DNA of 64,000 nucleotides from the NCBI GenBank assembly GCA_964355675.1, contig CAYHEC010000008.1, positions 1 to 64,000 of the forward strand, read 5' to 3'. Position numbers and translations under genes: made by a program. The DNA is from CAMBDS01 sp964355675. Its GTDB lineage: Bacteria; Electryoneota; AABM5-125-24; Hatepunaeales; Hatepunaeaceae. Under the pieces are notes generated by a model, which saw nothing but the letters and a program-made list of their open reading frames with translations, made no database searches and had not been told where the DNA came from. Below are positions 34,027-43,466 of this stretch, piece by piece (position 1 is the stretch's first letter; every line of letters starts with the position of its first letter).

Positions 34027-34941
34027 TTACCACTTCTTCAAGCGCCACATGAGAAAGACACCTAAAGCCGAAACGACTGCCATTCCAATTATCAACCAGA
34101 AACTGAACGGATGATGTTGCAATGGAATCGAAACGTTCATTGAGAAGGCGCTTACCACGAACGTCGGAACCATAATTCCGATAGTGATGATATTCAACGT
34201 TTTCATCAGCACGTTCAGGTTATTGCTGACAATAGAAGCTCTTGCGTCCATCAGGCTCGCCAAAATATTCGAATATATCTCAGCCTGCTTGAAACACTGC
34301 TGATTTTCAATTTGAATGTCGTCGACAAGTTCTTTTTCTACCACGGAAAAGCCAATTCGCTCGGCATAATTCCGAAGACGGTTGATCACCAGTTCGTTTG
34401 AATTAATAAAGTTCAGATAATAGACCAGGCTTTTTTGAAGCGAAAACAGGTTCAGTAAATAGCGGTTTTCCATCGAAAAGGTTAGCTTTTCCTGTAATTC
34501 TTCAGATATTTGGCTGATAATTTTGACATGTTCGATGAAGCTGAATATGGAGCGGTAAATCAATCTAAGTGCGAGAAAAGCCAGCGATGGAACACGTTGC
34601 ATCTTCAATCCATCGAACGAAAAAGACTCATCCGCGGTCACGATAACCAGCCGGTCTTTGAATAGATAGATACCAATGGATGCTACTCGGAAGAGAAAAG
34701 GCTCGTTTGGCGAATGCGGCATTGGCGTCTTGATGATCAAAGCGGTGTGTTCCGGCTCGAATTCAAGGCGGGACAGCTCATCAGGGTCAAGCGCTGAAGC
34801 AAGCGTATGTTCATCGAGTTTGAGTTCCTGAACGAGGAATTTTCGTTCGACGTCATTGGGAGTGATATAGAGTGAGATCGACGCATTGGCTTCATTCGAG
34901 CGCGTCAGTATCCCGTTTTCGATATTGAATTTTTGTTCCAT
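34027..34941 (-). CDS. CorA-family divalent-cation transporter-like protein
   Basis: A 304-residue protein with the CorA layout: a soluble N-terminal domain (about 1-235) and two C-terminal membrane segments (about 243-265 and 278-300). The pore motif, usually GMN, reads SMN here (residues 267-269, FVVSAFSMNVSIPL). Some CorA relatives with altered motifs have different ions or activity. Magnesium or cobalt transport is therefore likely but not certain. It is a single-gene unit, opposite to the flagellar operon. Confidence 0.8.
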   Translation of the reverse strand: MEQKFNIENGILTRSNEANASISLYITPNDVERKFLVQELKLDEHTLASALDPDELSRLEFEPEHTALIIKTPMPHSPNEPFLFRVASIGIYLFKDRLVIVTADESFSFDGLKMQRVPSLAFLALRLIYRSIFSFIEHVKIISQISEELQEKLTFSMENRYLLNLFSLQKSLVYYLNFINSNELVINRLRNYAERIGFSVVEKELVDDIQIENQQCFKQAEIYSNILASLMDARASIVSNNLNVLMKTLNIITIGIMVPTFVVSAFSMNVSIPLQHHPFSFWLIIGMAVVSALGVFLMWRLKKW

Positions 34942-35144
34942 TTTTCATCCTTAGGATTTTCCGGCAGGGGCGATTTACCACGTCCCATTAAAGTAATTCG
35001 TGCTTAGGTGGACGGATATAAAGCCCAGTCCTGCGACCTATCGTTCCAACAATAATCATCTTTAATATACATCAAATAGGCTGATTTAACCATCATCTTG
35101 TGGTTAAATAACTCATGGTAGCATAGCTAAAGTGACTGCGACAG

Positions 35145-36149
35145 ATGTTGCATCTTCTTATAATATTACTTCTCGCCGGGCAAGTGGATGGGCAGATCGA
35201 CTTAAGCAAGTCATCACCGCACGGGGCCGACGCTCCTGCATGCGATAAATGCCATATCGCAACGTCTTGGGACGTTATTCCGCAGAACATCACCTTCGAC
35301 CATCAATCGACTGAATTTCCGCTATTAGGCAGACACGGTACGGTCACATGTCGTGAATGTCATGCTGATCTCCATTTCTCCAGTCTTAAGACCGCCTGCA
35401 AAGCCTGCCATTCAGACATTCATCAAGGCCAGTTTAATGACGATTGTGACAAATGTCATTCCCCTTTTGGCTGGCGTGATCCCGATCTGATGAGATTACT
35501 CCATAACGAGACTCGTTTTCCATTGCTTGCTGGTCACGCGAACGTTTCGTGCGATCACTGTCACACTCAAGGGAAATACCGCGGCTCACCGCTGGAATGT
35601 CTTGTTTGTCATAAAAAGGAGTGGGAAGCAACTACCGCCCCCGTACATAATGCCGTCGGATTTCCTTCAAATTGTGCTATCTGTCATACTGATGTTGGAT
35701 GGAGCGGAGCATTTTACGATCATCGGATGACGTCTTTCCCGCTGATTGGGCGGCATCGATACACAACCTGTAATGCCTGCCACACCGGAAACAATTATCG
35801 CGCGGTTACGACTTGGTGTCTGGATTGCCATTCCGATGATTACAACCGGGCTACCAATCCAAATCATCGCGCTCTGGCTTTCCCTCTGGACTGCTCGAAG
35901 TGTCATTCACCGGATGGATGGCAAGGAAAATACACCCACGCCTTTTTTCCAATTTATTCAGGAAGCCATAACAACACATGGCGGGCTTGCACAGACTGTC
36001 ACCCCGACGGATCGAATTTCGCAGTATTCACTTGTCTCTCTTGCCATCTTCGCCCGCAAATGGATAGCAAGCATCGCGAAGAACGCGGATATTCATACGA
36101 TAGTAACGCTTGTCTTCGTTGCCACCCCGACGGTAAGGAAGATGATTGA
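35145..36149 (+). CDS. exported multihaem cytochrome c, 13 CxxCH motifs
   Basis: A 334-residue protein with a short signal peptide (LHLLIILLLAGQVDG) and 13 CxxCH haem-attachment motifs counted by eye (first ACDKCH at residue 32, last ACLRCH near the end). Conserved histidines lie between motifs (for example FDHQSTEFPLLGRHGTVTCR, AFPLDCSKCH). The pattern SPHGADAPACDKCHIATSW is shared with the start of the larger cytochrome downstream, so the two are paralogues. It would act in the periplasm or at the outer membrane in electron transfer. Confidence 0.92.
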   Translation: MLHLLIILLLAGQVDGQIDLSKSSPHGADAPACDKCHIATSWDVIPQNITFDHQSTEFPLLGRHGTVTCRECHADLHFSSLKTACKACHSDIHQGQFNDDCDKCHSPFGWRDPDLMRLLHNETRFPLLAGHANVSCDHCHTQGKYRGSPLECLVCHKKEWEATTAPVHNAVGFPSNCAICHTDVGWSGAFYDHRMTSFPLIGRHRYTTCNACHTGNNYRAVTTWCLDCHSDDYNRATNPNHRALAFPLDCSKCHSPDGWQGKYTHAFFPIYSGSHNNTWRACTDCHPDGSNFAVFTCLSCHLRPQMDSKHREERGYSYDSNACLRCHPDGKEDD

Positions 36150-36180
36150 TTTGTTATTCAAATTTGAGTATATTTAGGTA

Positions 36181-36319
36181 TGCTGAAAAGTCGTAAAGGT
36201 ACGGCGAATTTTTCGCCGTGCGGTCCGGATATTTTAGATCGGGCGATTAAAATCGCCCGTACTGGGCATTTTGGGCGATTAAAATCGCCCGTTCCGAGCA
36301 TATTTCGAGTTTTTCAGCA
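36181..36319. repeat. composite palindromic element between the two cytochrome genes
   Basis: Outer arms TGCTGAAAA (36181-36189) and TTTTCAGCA (36311-36319) enclose GGCGAATTTTTCGCC and two copies of CGGGCGATTAAAATCGCCCG-type palindromes. A possible weak promoter (TTGACA at 36335-36340) follows. The gap 36150-36387 has no gene. Confidence 0.8.
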
Positions 36320-36387
36320 AGCCCAACTTAAGTCTTGACAATAATTACCTTTGAAATACATCTGATACTTTTTCTTGGAGGTAGGCT

Positions 36388-39300
36388 ATGTTTCGACATA
36401 GGCTACAGATCGTAGCAGTTTTCCTGCCCACACTGATAGCGGCCCTTGCATCGAACCTATTGGCTGACGCGCTCAAAGTAAGTCCCCACGGCAGTCTCAA
36501 CATGGCATGCGATAAATGCCATATTGCGACTTCCTGGACTATAATGCCTGAAAAATTGGCGTTCGATCATAGCGAAACCGTCTTCCCACTACTCGGCCGC
36601 CACCATGGCGTCTCCTGCCGCAGTTGCCACGCCGTCCTCCAGTTCGATAAGGCCGGCTCGACCTGCGCCGAATGTCACGACGATCCCCACCAAGGTCAGT
36701 TCGGGCTCCAATGCGCCGCCTGTCATAGTCCCGAATCCTGGGAAAATCGCTCCGATATGGAACTCCGCCACAGCGCTACCCGCTTCCCGCTAAGCGGCGT
36801 CCATCGAAGCGTTGACTGCCAAAGCTGTCACGCTGAGGGTAAATATGTCGGCACACCCACAGAATGCGTCGGATGCCACGCCGCCGCATTTCAAGGAGCC
36901 CATAATCCCAATCATGTTCAAGCTAATTTTCCCAGCGACTGCAAGGTCTGCCATTCGTTGGAAACGACCGGCTGGACTGGCGCACAATTCACCCACACCC
37001 AGTCTTTCCCCCTGACCCAAGGTCACAACGTTCAGGATTGTGCCGCTTGTCATAACGCAGGTTATCAAAATACGCCGACCCAGTGCATTTCCTGCCATCG
37101 CTCTGCTTACAATGGAGTTACCGACCCGAACCACCAGGCACTCCCCTTCCCCGAGGAATGCCAGTCATGCCACAAAACCACCGCCGCCTGGACTCCCGCA
37201 GAATTCGATCATACTCTCGCCCGTTTCCAGCTTACCGGCGCACATAATGCGGTCGATTGTGCGTCCTGCCACGTCGGCAGTGTTTATACCGGCACGTCGC
37301 AGGAATGCTTCGGCTGTCATGAGAGCAATTTTCAGGAAGTCCTCGATCCAAATCACGTTAACGGAAATTACGACCACAACTGCACGACCTGCCACAACAA
37401 TAACGACTGGGATGAGATCACCTTTGACCACAACATTTCCCAATTTGCTCTGACCGGTGCGCACCAGACCACTGATTGCGCCAAGTGTCATGTTGATAAT
37501 AAGTTCAATGGAATTCCACAGGAATGTTTTCCCTGCCACCAGACAAATTACGAAGGTGTTACCGAGCCAAATCATGTCGAAGCCAAGCTCGACCAGAAGT
37601 GCGAAATTTGCCACACAACAGCAGTTTGGAAACCATCGACCTTCGATCATCAACTGACCAACTATCCGCTGACGGGCGCACATCAGACAACGACTTGCGC
37701 TTCGTGTCATTCATCAGGACAGTTCAAAGACTTAACGACCGATTGCTACACCTGCCATCTGGCTGATTATACCAATTCGGTCGATCCCAGCCACACGGAA
37801 AGCAAGTTCAACCACGACTGCACCCTCTGTCACACGACAACAGTCTGGGAGCCCTCCACCTTCAACCACCAGACGACCGATTTCGTGCTGACGGGCGCGC
37901 ACACCACCGCGACATGCGCTTCATGCCATTCCAGCGGTCAGTTTGCGGATCTGGCGACCGAATGTTTGGCGTGTCACCGGCTTGACTTCGAAGCGACGCA
38001 TGATCCCGATCATGCCGAGAAGAACTTCGACGAGAAATGCCAGATTTGTCACACAACGGTCGGTTGGCAACCGGCGATAATCGATCACAGCCAGACCAAC
38101 TTCCCGCTGACCGGGGCGCATAGATCAGCGTCATGTCAGGATTGCCATTTGACAGGCGGCTTTGACGGAGCGCGGATGGAGTGTCAGTTTTGCCACATGC
38201 AGGAATTTGACGACGCTCGCGATCCTGCGCATATCGAGTCGGGGTTCAGCCGGGATTGTGCAACCTGCCACAAGACTACCAAATGGAACGACGCCAGTTA
38301 TGACCACAGCCTGTCACGCTTTGCGCTGACCGGAGCTCACCGTGCGGCAAATTGTGCCTCTTGTCATGCCGGGGGTCGCTATACAGGCACGACTCAGGAT
38401 TGCTACACTTGCCACCAAGTGGCTTACCAGCAGGCGTCGCGCCCGAACCATGCTGTGCCGCAGATCGATCATAACTGCACTTCTTGCCATACGACGAACG
38501 GCTGGAGTCCCTCGACTTTCAGTCATTCAGCGACAAACTATCCGTTGACCGGGTCTCACAAGACTGCTGATTGTGCAGGCTGCCATATTGCGGGGAGATT
38601 TGCAGGCACTTCCGATGCTTGTTACACCTGTCATCAGGGTGATTTCGAGCAGGTGGTGACGCCCAATCACCGGCAGGGGCAATTTTTACAGGATTGCACG
38701 CCTTGTCACTCGACGGTTGAGTGGAGTCCTGCGACGATGCATCAGGCATTATCAGACTATCCACTGACGGGCGCGCATAGAAGAGTGGACTGTGCAAGCT
38801 GTCACGTCGGCGGGGTGTTTGCGGGGACTCAGACAGTCTGTTTTTCGTGTCATGGGGCGGATTTCGAGGGTGCGCAGGACCCGAACCATCGAGAGGGTCA
38901 ATTCAACCAGAACTGCGCCAGTTGTCACTCGACTGGTGGCTGGAGTCCGGCGACATTCGACCATGCGGCGACGGACTATCCATTGACCGGAGCGCATCAG
39001 GCGGTAGATTGTGCGTTATGCCATCAGAACGGACGATTCAACGGTACACCGACGGAATGTTATCCCTGTCATCAGGCTGATTTTGATGGAGTCGAGCAAC
39101 CGAACCATCGTTTGGGTGAGCTCGATCATGACTGTACGCCGTGCCATACGACAGAAGTTTGGACGCCATCGACGTTCGACCATTCGGCGACTGATTATCC
39201 GCTGACGGGAGCTCACAAAGCGGTCGAGTGTAGCGCTTGCCATATCAATAATTTGTACAATAATACGCCTCGTGAGTGCTATCCATGTCACCAGCAGGAT

Positions 39301-40110
39301 TTCGTTGACGTACAACAACCCAACCACCAGCAGGGGCAATACGACCAAAATTGTACGATTTGCCACTCAACAGAAGCGTGGAGTCCGGCGACGTTTGACC
39401 ATGCTGACTCCGACTTTCCACTAACGGGAGCACACCGCGAGGTTGCCTGCGCGTCGTGCCACGAGAATGGGCAGTACAACAACACGCCGACGGCTTGTTA
39501 TCCCTGTCATCAAGATGACTTCGACGGGGCAAACGAGCCAAATCACCAGCAATTGCAGTTTGATCACAACTGCACGATCTGTCATTCGGTGGAAGCTTGG
39601 AGTCCGGCACAGTTTGATCACGATAATACAGATTATCCATTAACCGGAGCGCACCGGCAGGTGGGTTGTGCGTCGTGCCACGCAAACGGAAGGTATGACG
39701 GCACACCGACGGATTGTTACACTTGTCATACCGCAGACTTCAACAATGTAGCGAACCCGGATCATGAAACGCCTCGCTTCCCGCATGCGTGTCTCTGGTG
39801 TCATACCACTGATAATTGGAACTCCAACTACAACCATCAACAGTACTTCCCCATCAGCGCTGGGCGGCATCGGCAAGGACAAGAGTGGGATTTATGTTCG
39901 GAGTGCCACAATAACCCCAACGATTACAATGTTTTCACGTGCATAGCTTGCCATGAACACAGCAATCGAGGTGAGGTCGATCGTGACCACCGCGAAGTGC
40001 GAAATTACCGTTACACGAGTGAAGGCTGTTACGACTGCCATCCCCAAGGACGGGAGGACGTTATCCAGCCGATAAGGACTAAGCTTGAATCGGAGAAAAA
40101 TCTGAAGTGA
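36388..40110 (+). CDS. giant repetitive multihaem cytochrome c (49 CxxCH counted)
   Basis: A 1240-residue exported protein with signal peptide (about residues 1-27) and 49 CxxCH motifs by my count. After an N-terminal part like the 13-haem paralogue, about 14 tandem units of roughly 70 residues each carry three haem motifs. The unit consensus is C-x-x-CH, then a G-Y/F-x-GTP-x-x-C-x-x-CH, PNH, DCxxCH, W-x-P-x-TFDH, (F/Y)PLTGAH. Conserved histidines FDH, PNH and GAH are candidate distal ligands. A GGAGG site precedes the ATG. The last bases overlap the barrel gene (GTGA). Function in long-distance or extracellular electron transfer is inferred. Confidence 0.93.
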   Translation: MFRHRLQIVAVFLPTLIAALASNLLADALKVSPHGSLNMACDKCHIATSWTIMPEKLAFDHSETVFPLLGRHHGVSCRSCHAVLQFDKAGSTCAECHDDPHQGQFGLQCAACHSPESWENRSDMELRHSATRFPLSGVHRSVDCQSCHAEGKYVGTPTECVGCHAAAFQGAHNPNHVQANFPSDCKVCHSLETTGWTGAQFTHTQSFPLTQGHNVQDCAACHNAGYQNTPTQCISCHRSAYNGVTDPNHQALPFPEECQSCHKTTAAWTPAEFDHTLARFQLTGAHNAVDCASCHVGSVYTGTSQECFGCHESNFQEVLDPNHVNGNYDHNCTTCHNNNDWDEITFDHNISQFALTGAHQTTDCAKCHVDNKFNGIPQECFPCHQTNYEGVTEPNHVEAKLDQKCEICHTTAVWKPSTFDHQLTNYPLTGAHQTTTCASCHSSGQFKDLTTDCYTCHLADYTNSVDPSHTESKFNHDCTLCHTTTVWEPSTFNHQTTDFVLTGAHTTATCASCHSSGQFADLATECLACHRLDFEATHDPDHAEKNFDEKCQICHTTVGWQPAIIDHSQTNFPLTGAHRSASCQDCHLTGGFDGARMECQFCHMQEFDDARDPAHIESGFSRDCATCHKTTKWNDASYDHSLSRFALTGAHRAANCASCHAGGRYTGTTQDCYTCHQVAYQQASRPNHAVPQIDHNCTSCHTTNGWSPSTFSHSATNYPLTGSHKTADCAGCHIAGRFAGTSDACYTCHQGDFEQVVTPNHRQGQFLQDCTPCHSTVEWSPATMHQALSDYPLTGAHRRVDCASCHVGGVFAGTQTVCFSCHGADFEGAQDPNHREGQFNQNCASCHSTGGWSPATFDHAATDYPLTGAHQAVDCALCHQNGRFNGTPTECYPCHQADFDGVEQPNHRLGELDHDCTPCHTTEVWTPSTFDHSATDYPLTGAHKAVECSACHINNLYNNTPRECYPCHQQDFVDVQQPNHQQGQYDQNCTICHSTEAWSPATFDHADSDFPLTGAHREVACASCHENGQYNNTPTACYPCHQDDFDGANEPNHQQLQFDHNCTICHSVEAWSPAQFDHDNTDYPLTGAHRQVGCASCHANGRYDGTPTDCYTCHTADFNNVANPDHETPRFPHACLWCHTTDNWNSNYNHQQYFPISAGRHRQGQEWDLCSECHNNPNDYNVFTCIACHEHSNRGEVDRDHREVRNYRYTSEGCYDCHPQGREDVIQPIRTKLESEKNLK

Positions 40111-41708
40111 GACAGTTAGTACGGCTAATACTTTTGGTTTGGTTCTTTTCACACTCTACTTCAGTAATTGCTAAAGAACTGCGAGCAAGCGTCAAGTACG
40201 TTTCTGCGTCGTCGATTTATCTCGACAAAGGTCGCGACGCGGGAATACAGGTCGGCGACATGGTGGCGATTATTCGAGGGTCTGATTCTATTGCGACACT
40301 GGAAGTCACCTATCTGGCAAGTGGTTCAGCCTCCTGTAAGGTATTAATATTATCGGTGGGAGAAATCCGTGTCGGCGATGAAGCCATTGTAGAGATAACC
40401 CCACAATTAGAGAATCTGTCACCTAAATCAATAGATGCAGACTCATCCTTTATGCAACGCGACACAAGCATTGTCGCAGTGGTTGAACCACGTAAGACAC
40501 TCGGAATCGTCGAGCGGCTCAAAGGGCGGGCTTCCGTACAGGTCTATCGTCAGATTGAGAATAATGGAAACAACTACACGGAACCTTCGCTCTACCTGCA
40601 AACCGAAGCTGTCAATATCGCAAAAACGGGCGTCAATCTAAATATCCGTTTTCGAACCCGACAGACGGAATCGAGCTCAGGGGGCAAGAGATGGAAAAAT
40701 CGCATCTACGAAGCAAGTCTGCGACGTTCAGTCAAGGAATCAAAGATTTCGTGGGGCATTGGGCGGCTCACGTTTAATCGGGCTCCGGGAATTGGTTACA
40801 TCGATGGTGGGACAGTCGAGTATGCATTGACTCAAAAAGTTGCATTTGGAGGATTTCTTGGCGCCGATCCGGAATGGGGAGGCGGCAATCCGCAGTGGAA
40901 CCGGATCAAAGGGGGTGGTTTTGTCAACTACCAGAGTGGCGATTACTCTTCCAAACGACGGCTGTCAACGACTGCGGCTGTTGCAGGAAGCTACCAGAAT
41001 GGTCGACCTAACCGCGAGTTCTTGTATCTTGATAACGACCTCTCGCTGACCAATCGGCTATCGTTCTATCAGAGCAGTGAGGTCGAAATCAACCGTGATT
41101 GGCGTAAAACCGCTGAAGGGTCATCGATGAAGCTCTCCAGTTTCATGTTGACTGGCCGTTGGACGATTTTCAATGGCGTGTCACTGACCTGCGGCTACGA
41201 CGACCGGACGCCATACCGTGATTATGACAGTCGAAACACTCCAGACAGCCTTTTCGACGACGCACTCCGGCAAGGTTTCCGTGCTGGGTTTTCGACGCGT
41301 CTGCCATTCGGCGCACGTCTTTCGCTGGATGGCAACGCCGGCGCGACCAAAGGGCAGGAGACGTCAAAATCAAGCTCTATCATGTTCTCGCAACCGAATT
41401 TTCTTAAAACGGGCATTAATGGATCGGCACGATTCAGCCTTTTCACCTCCGCTTTCAGTGAAGGCTGGCAACCAAGCATCAGTCTTAATCGCAATATAAC
41501 TCGTGACATAGATGTTTCGCTTCAGGGGGGAATGAACAAGTATTCATTCAAGGGGAGTAATCGCGGCGATTCGACGAGCCGTTGGGGAAGGTTAGGCGCC
41601 AATTATTCAATCGGCAGACGGTTGTATGGGTCGGTTTCGTTCGAGCTTCAGAAAAGTGAGGATTTCGATACGAAGCGGATATATCTCGATTTGGGGGCGA
41701 GGCTGTAG
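40107..41708 (+). CDS. predicted outer-membrane beta-barrel coupled to multihaem cytochromes
   Basis: A 533-residue exported protein. It has a signal peptide (LVRLILLVWFFSHSTSVIA), an N-terminal small beta domain (about 24-105, VKYVSASSIYLDKGRDAGIQ; VGDMVAIIRG), and then about 400 residues of alternating amphipathic strands. It ends LYGSVSFELQKSEDFDTKRI then YLDLGARL, a terminal aromatic/leucine strand suited to outer-membrane insertion. The GTG start overlaps the cytochrome stop, implying coupled synthesis. The arrangement resembles porin-cytochrome conduits (MtrB-like logic), but no sequence family was recognised. Confidence 0.7.
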   Translation: MRQLVRLILLVWFFSHSTSVIAKELRASVKYVSASSIYLDKGRDAGIQVGDMVAIIRGSDSIATLEVTYLASGSASCKVLILSVGEIRVGDEAIVEITPQLENLSPKSIDADSSFMQRDTSIVAVVEPRKTLGIVERLKGRASVQVYRQIENNGNNYTEPSLYLQTEAVNIAKTGVNLNIRFRTRQTESSSGGKRWKNRIYEASLRRSVKESKISWGIGRLTFNRAPGIGYIDGGTVEYALTQKVAFGGFLGADPEWGGGNPQWNRIKGGGFVNYQSGDYSSKRRLSTTAAVAGSYQNGRPNREFLYLDNDLSLTNRLSFYQSSEVEINRDWRKTAEGSSMKLSSFMLTGRWTIFNGVSLTCGYDDRTPYRDYDSRNTPDSLFDDALRQGFRAGFSTRLPFGARLSLDGNAGATKGQETSKSSSIMFSQPNFLKTGINGSARFSLFTSAFSEGWQPSISLNRNITRDIDVSLQGGMNKYSFKGSNRGDSTSRWGRLGANYSIGRRLYGSVSFELQKSEDFDTKRIYLDLGARL

Positions 41709-41731
41709 GGGAAAAGTAGAGAGTTGGTCTC

Positions 41732-41892
41732 TTGGAGGGCGGGGTTTCAACCCGCCCTTCTTCCTTTGTGCGAGTGTCCGCACTCTGCGAGAATTCCTTT
41801 GTCGCAGAGTGTCCGCACCCTGCGACTTTTTGATTCATAGCCGTAGGAGGGGAATTTTAATCCATAACCGTAGGGTGTCCCCACCCTACGGC
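41732..41892. repeat. palindrome cluster in gap 41709-42017
   Basis: The 309-base gap holds no gene. It contains CTTGGAGGGCGGG.../CCCGCCC (from 41732), GCGAGTGTCCGCACTC-type, GTCGCAGAGTG/CACCCTGCGAC (about 41802-41826) and CCGTAGGGTG/CACCCTACGG (41869-41892). It mixes the GGAGGGCGG and GCAGGGTG families. Confidence 0.8.
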
Positions 41893-42017
41893 AGTAACTC
41901 TTCCGGCACATATATTGCGGCAGACAACGTCGGGAAATCCTTCCCATCTTGACAAACGCACAATGTCGTGCAAATCATGCTATTCACGAAGCAATACTTT
42001 CACAAGGAACTGGAAAA

Positions 42018-43466
42018 ATGAGGAACTATCTGACACTTACCCTTCTCGCACTTTTTCTACTGACATTTCAAACAACCGTCAATGCTCAGCCGGATTCGGT
42101 CTGGTCGAGGACGTATGGAGGTGAATCAACTGAATCTTGCCTTTCTATTATTCAAACCCATGATAATGGATTTGCTTTAACTGGAATCTCGAGCATGCGA
42201 GCTGGCACGAGATGGGATTTTGGACTTGTTCGCACTGATCAAAATGGAAATGAACTCTGGGCTCGTTCTTATGGCACAGATAGTATGGATTATTGCAACG
42301 ATGTAGTAGAGTGTGACGACGGAGGTTTCCTCTTAATCGGACCTACGGAGTATTTTGAAGCTGGCGGATCTAATCTGTTGATAGTTCGAACTGACACCGA
42401 AGGAGATTCTCTATGGGCAACAATATTGGGATGGCCAGGATTTGAACGCTGTAATGCTGTTATTAGAACTTCAGATGGGGGATATGCCATCGGGGGATCT
42501 AATACATTCAATCATTCTATGAATTTCTGGCTTGTCAAATTGGAATCGGACGGTGATACTCTTTGGACAAAATCTTATGGAAGAGAAGACCGACAAGAAG
42601 AATGTTTTGTGCTACTTGAAACTGAAGACGCTGATCTCGTCCTTGCGGGGAATACTTACATGCCCGGTCCTCCAGAGCATGATTTCATGATTATTAAAAC
42701 AAACTTGGACGGTGACTCGCTTTGGTCAAAAACGTTTGGTGGTGATGACACTGAGTATTGCAGGGATATGATTCAGACGCATGACGGCGGATTTGCCCTG
42801 TCTGGAGTTACGTTTTCACTATGCGAAGGGAATAACTGTTTTTGGCTGGTTCGAACTGATTCCGCGGGAGATTCATTGTGGACAAGGGCATATAGTGGCG
42901 AATATCTATCGGACTGTAATTCGATAATTGAGACTTCGGATCGAGGATTAGCCATGGCGGGTTATGGCTCAGGAGCTCAATCTTTACTACGTTTGACATC
43001 AGAGGGAGATTCTCTATGGACATTCACATCTTTTGAAGAATATGGTGCAAGATGTAATAAAGTCATACAAACCGAAGATAGGGGGTTTGTACTCGCAGGA
43101 GAGATTATGTCATTGGACGGAAATTACAACCAAGATTTTCTACTCGTTAAATCCTCCCCCGATCCCGTTTCCGTCTCCGATCCCAACTTCATCCATCATC
43201 CTTCATCCTTCATCCTTTCCTCCTTCCCGTCCCCGTTCAATTCTTCGACCTTCGTCAGCTTCCAGACGCCGTTCTCCGGCGTGGCAAGAGCCTCGCTTAC
43301 CGACATTGCGGGACGGGAGGTAAGGGGATGGATACCGGCTTTCGCCGGTATGAGAGATGCACAGCGTTTCACGGTCGATGGGGCTGGGCTCTCAGCGGGG
43401 ACGTATTGGCTGAAGGTCGAACAGGGCGGTAGAATAGCCACGACGAGGCTGGTGCTGGTTAAGTAA
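42018..43466 (+). CDS. secreted repeat protein with T9SS sorting domain
   Basis: The ATG at 42018 is chosen because it begins a good signal peptide (NYLTLTLLALFLLTFQTTVN) preceded by GGAA. The mature part has about eight repeats of some 50 residues with pattern GDSLWxKxYGG...TxDGGFxLxG, expected to form a beta-propeller-like surface. The C-terminal ~80 residues (SPFNSSTFVSFQTPFSGVAR; ending RIATTRLVLVK) are a type IX secretion sorting domain. A 29-base intergenic-type palindrome inserted at 43328-43356 adds the peptide WIPAFAGMR inside that domain. Confidence 0.88.
   Translation: MRNYLTLTLLALFLLTFQTTVNAQPDSVWSRTYGGESTESCLSIIQTHDNGFALTGISSMRAGTRWDFGLVRTDQNGNELWARSYGTDSMDYCNDVVECDDGGFLLIGPTEYFEAGGSNLLIVRTDTEGDSLWATILGWPGFERCNAVIRTSDGGYAIGGSNTFNHSMNFWLVKLESDGDTLWTKSYGREDRQEECFVLLETEDADLVLAGNTYMPGPPEHDFMIIKTNLDGDSLWSKTFGGDDTEYCRDMIQTHDGGFALSGVTFSLCEGNNCFWLVRTDSAGDSLWTRAYSGEYLSDCNSIIETSDRGLAMAGYGSGAQSLLRLTSEGDSLWTFTSFEEYGARCNKVIQTEDRGFVLAGEIMSLDGNYNQDFLLVKSSPDPVSVSDPNFIHHPSSFILSSFPSPFNSSTFVSFQTPFSGVARASLTDIAGREVRGWIPAFAGMRDAQRFTVDGAGLSAGTYWLKVEQGGRIATTRLVLVK
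43328..43356. repeat. palindromic repeat inserted in frame in a T9SS sorting domain
   Basis: The sequence ATGGATACCGGCTTTCGCCG... differs by one base from the intergenic copy at 5392-5420. It is translated as GWIPAFAGMR within the sorting domain of the upstream-started protein, between REVR and DAQRF. Confidence 0.9.

Noticed and set aside
36335..36363. sigma-70 promoter before the giant cytochrome gene
   Set aside because: TTGACA is good but the best -10 hexamer (TACATC, 16-base spacing) matches only three of six positions, so it is not listed as a feature.
35145..40110. Claim that the cytochromes form extracellular nanowires
   Set aside because: Nothing in the sequence alone shows polymerisation; haem chain length is compatible but not proof.
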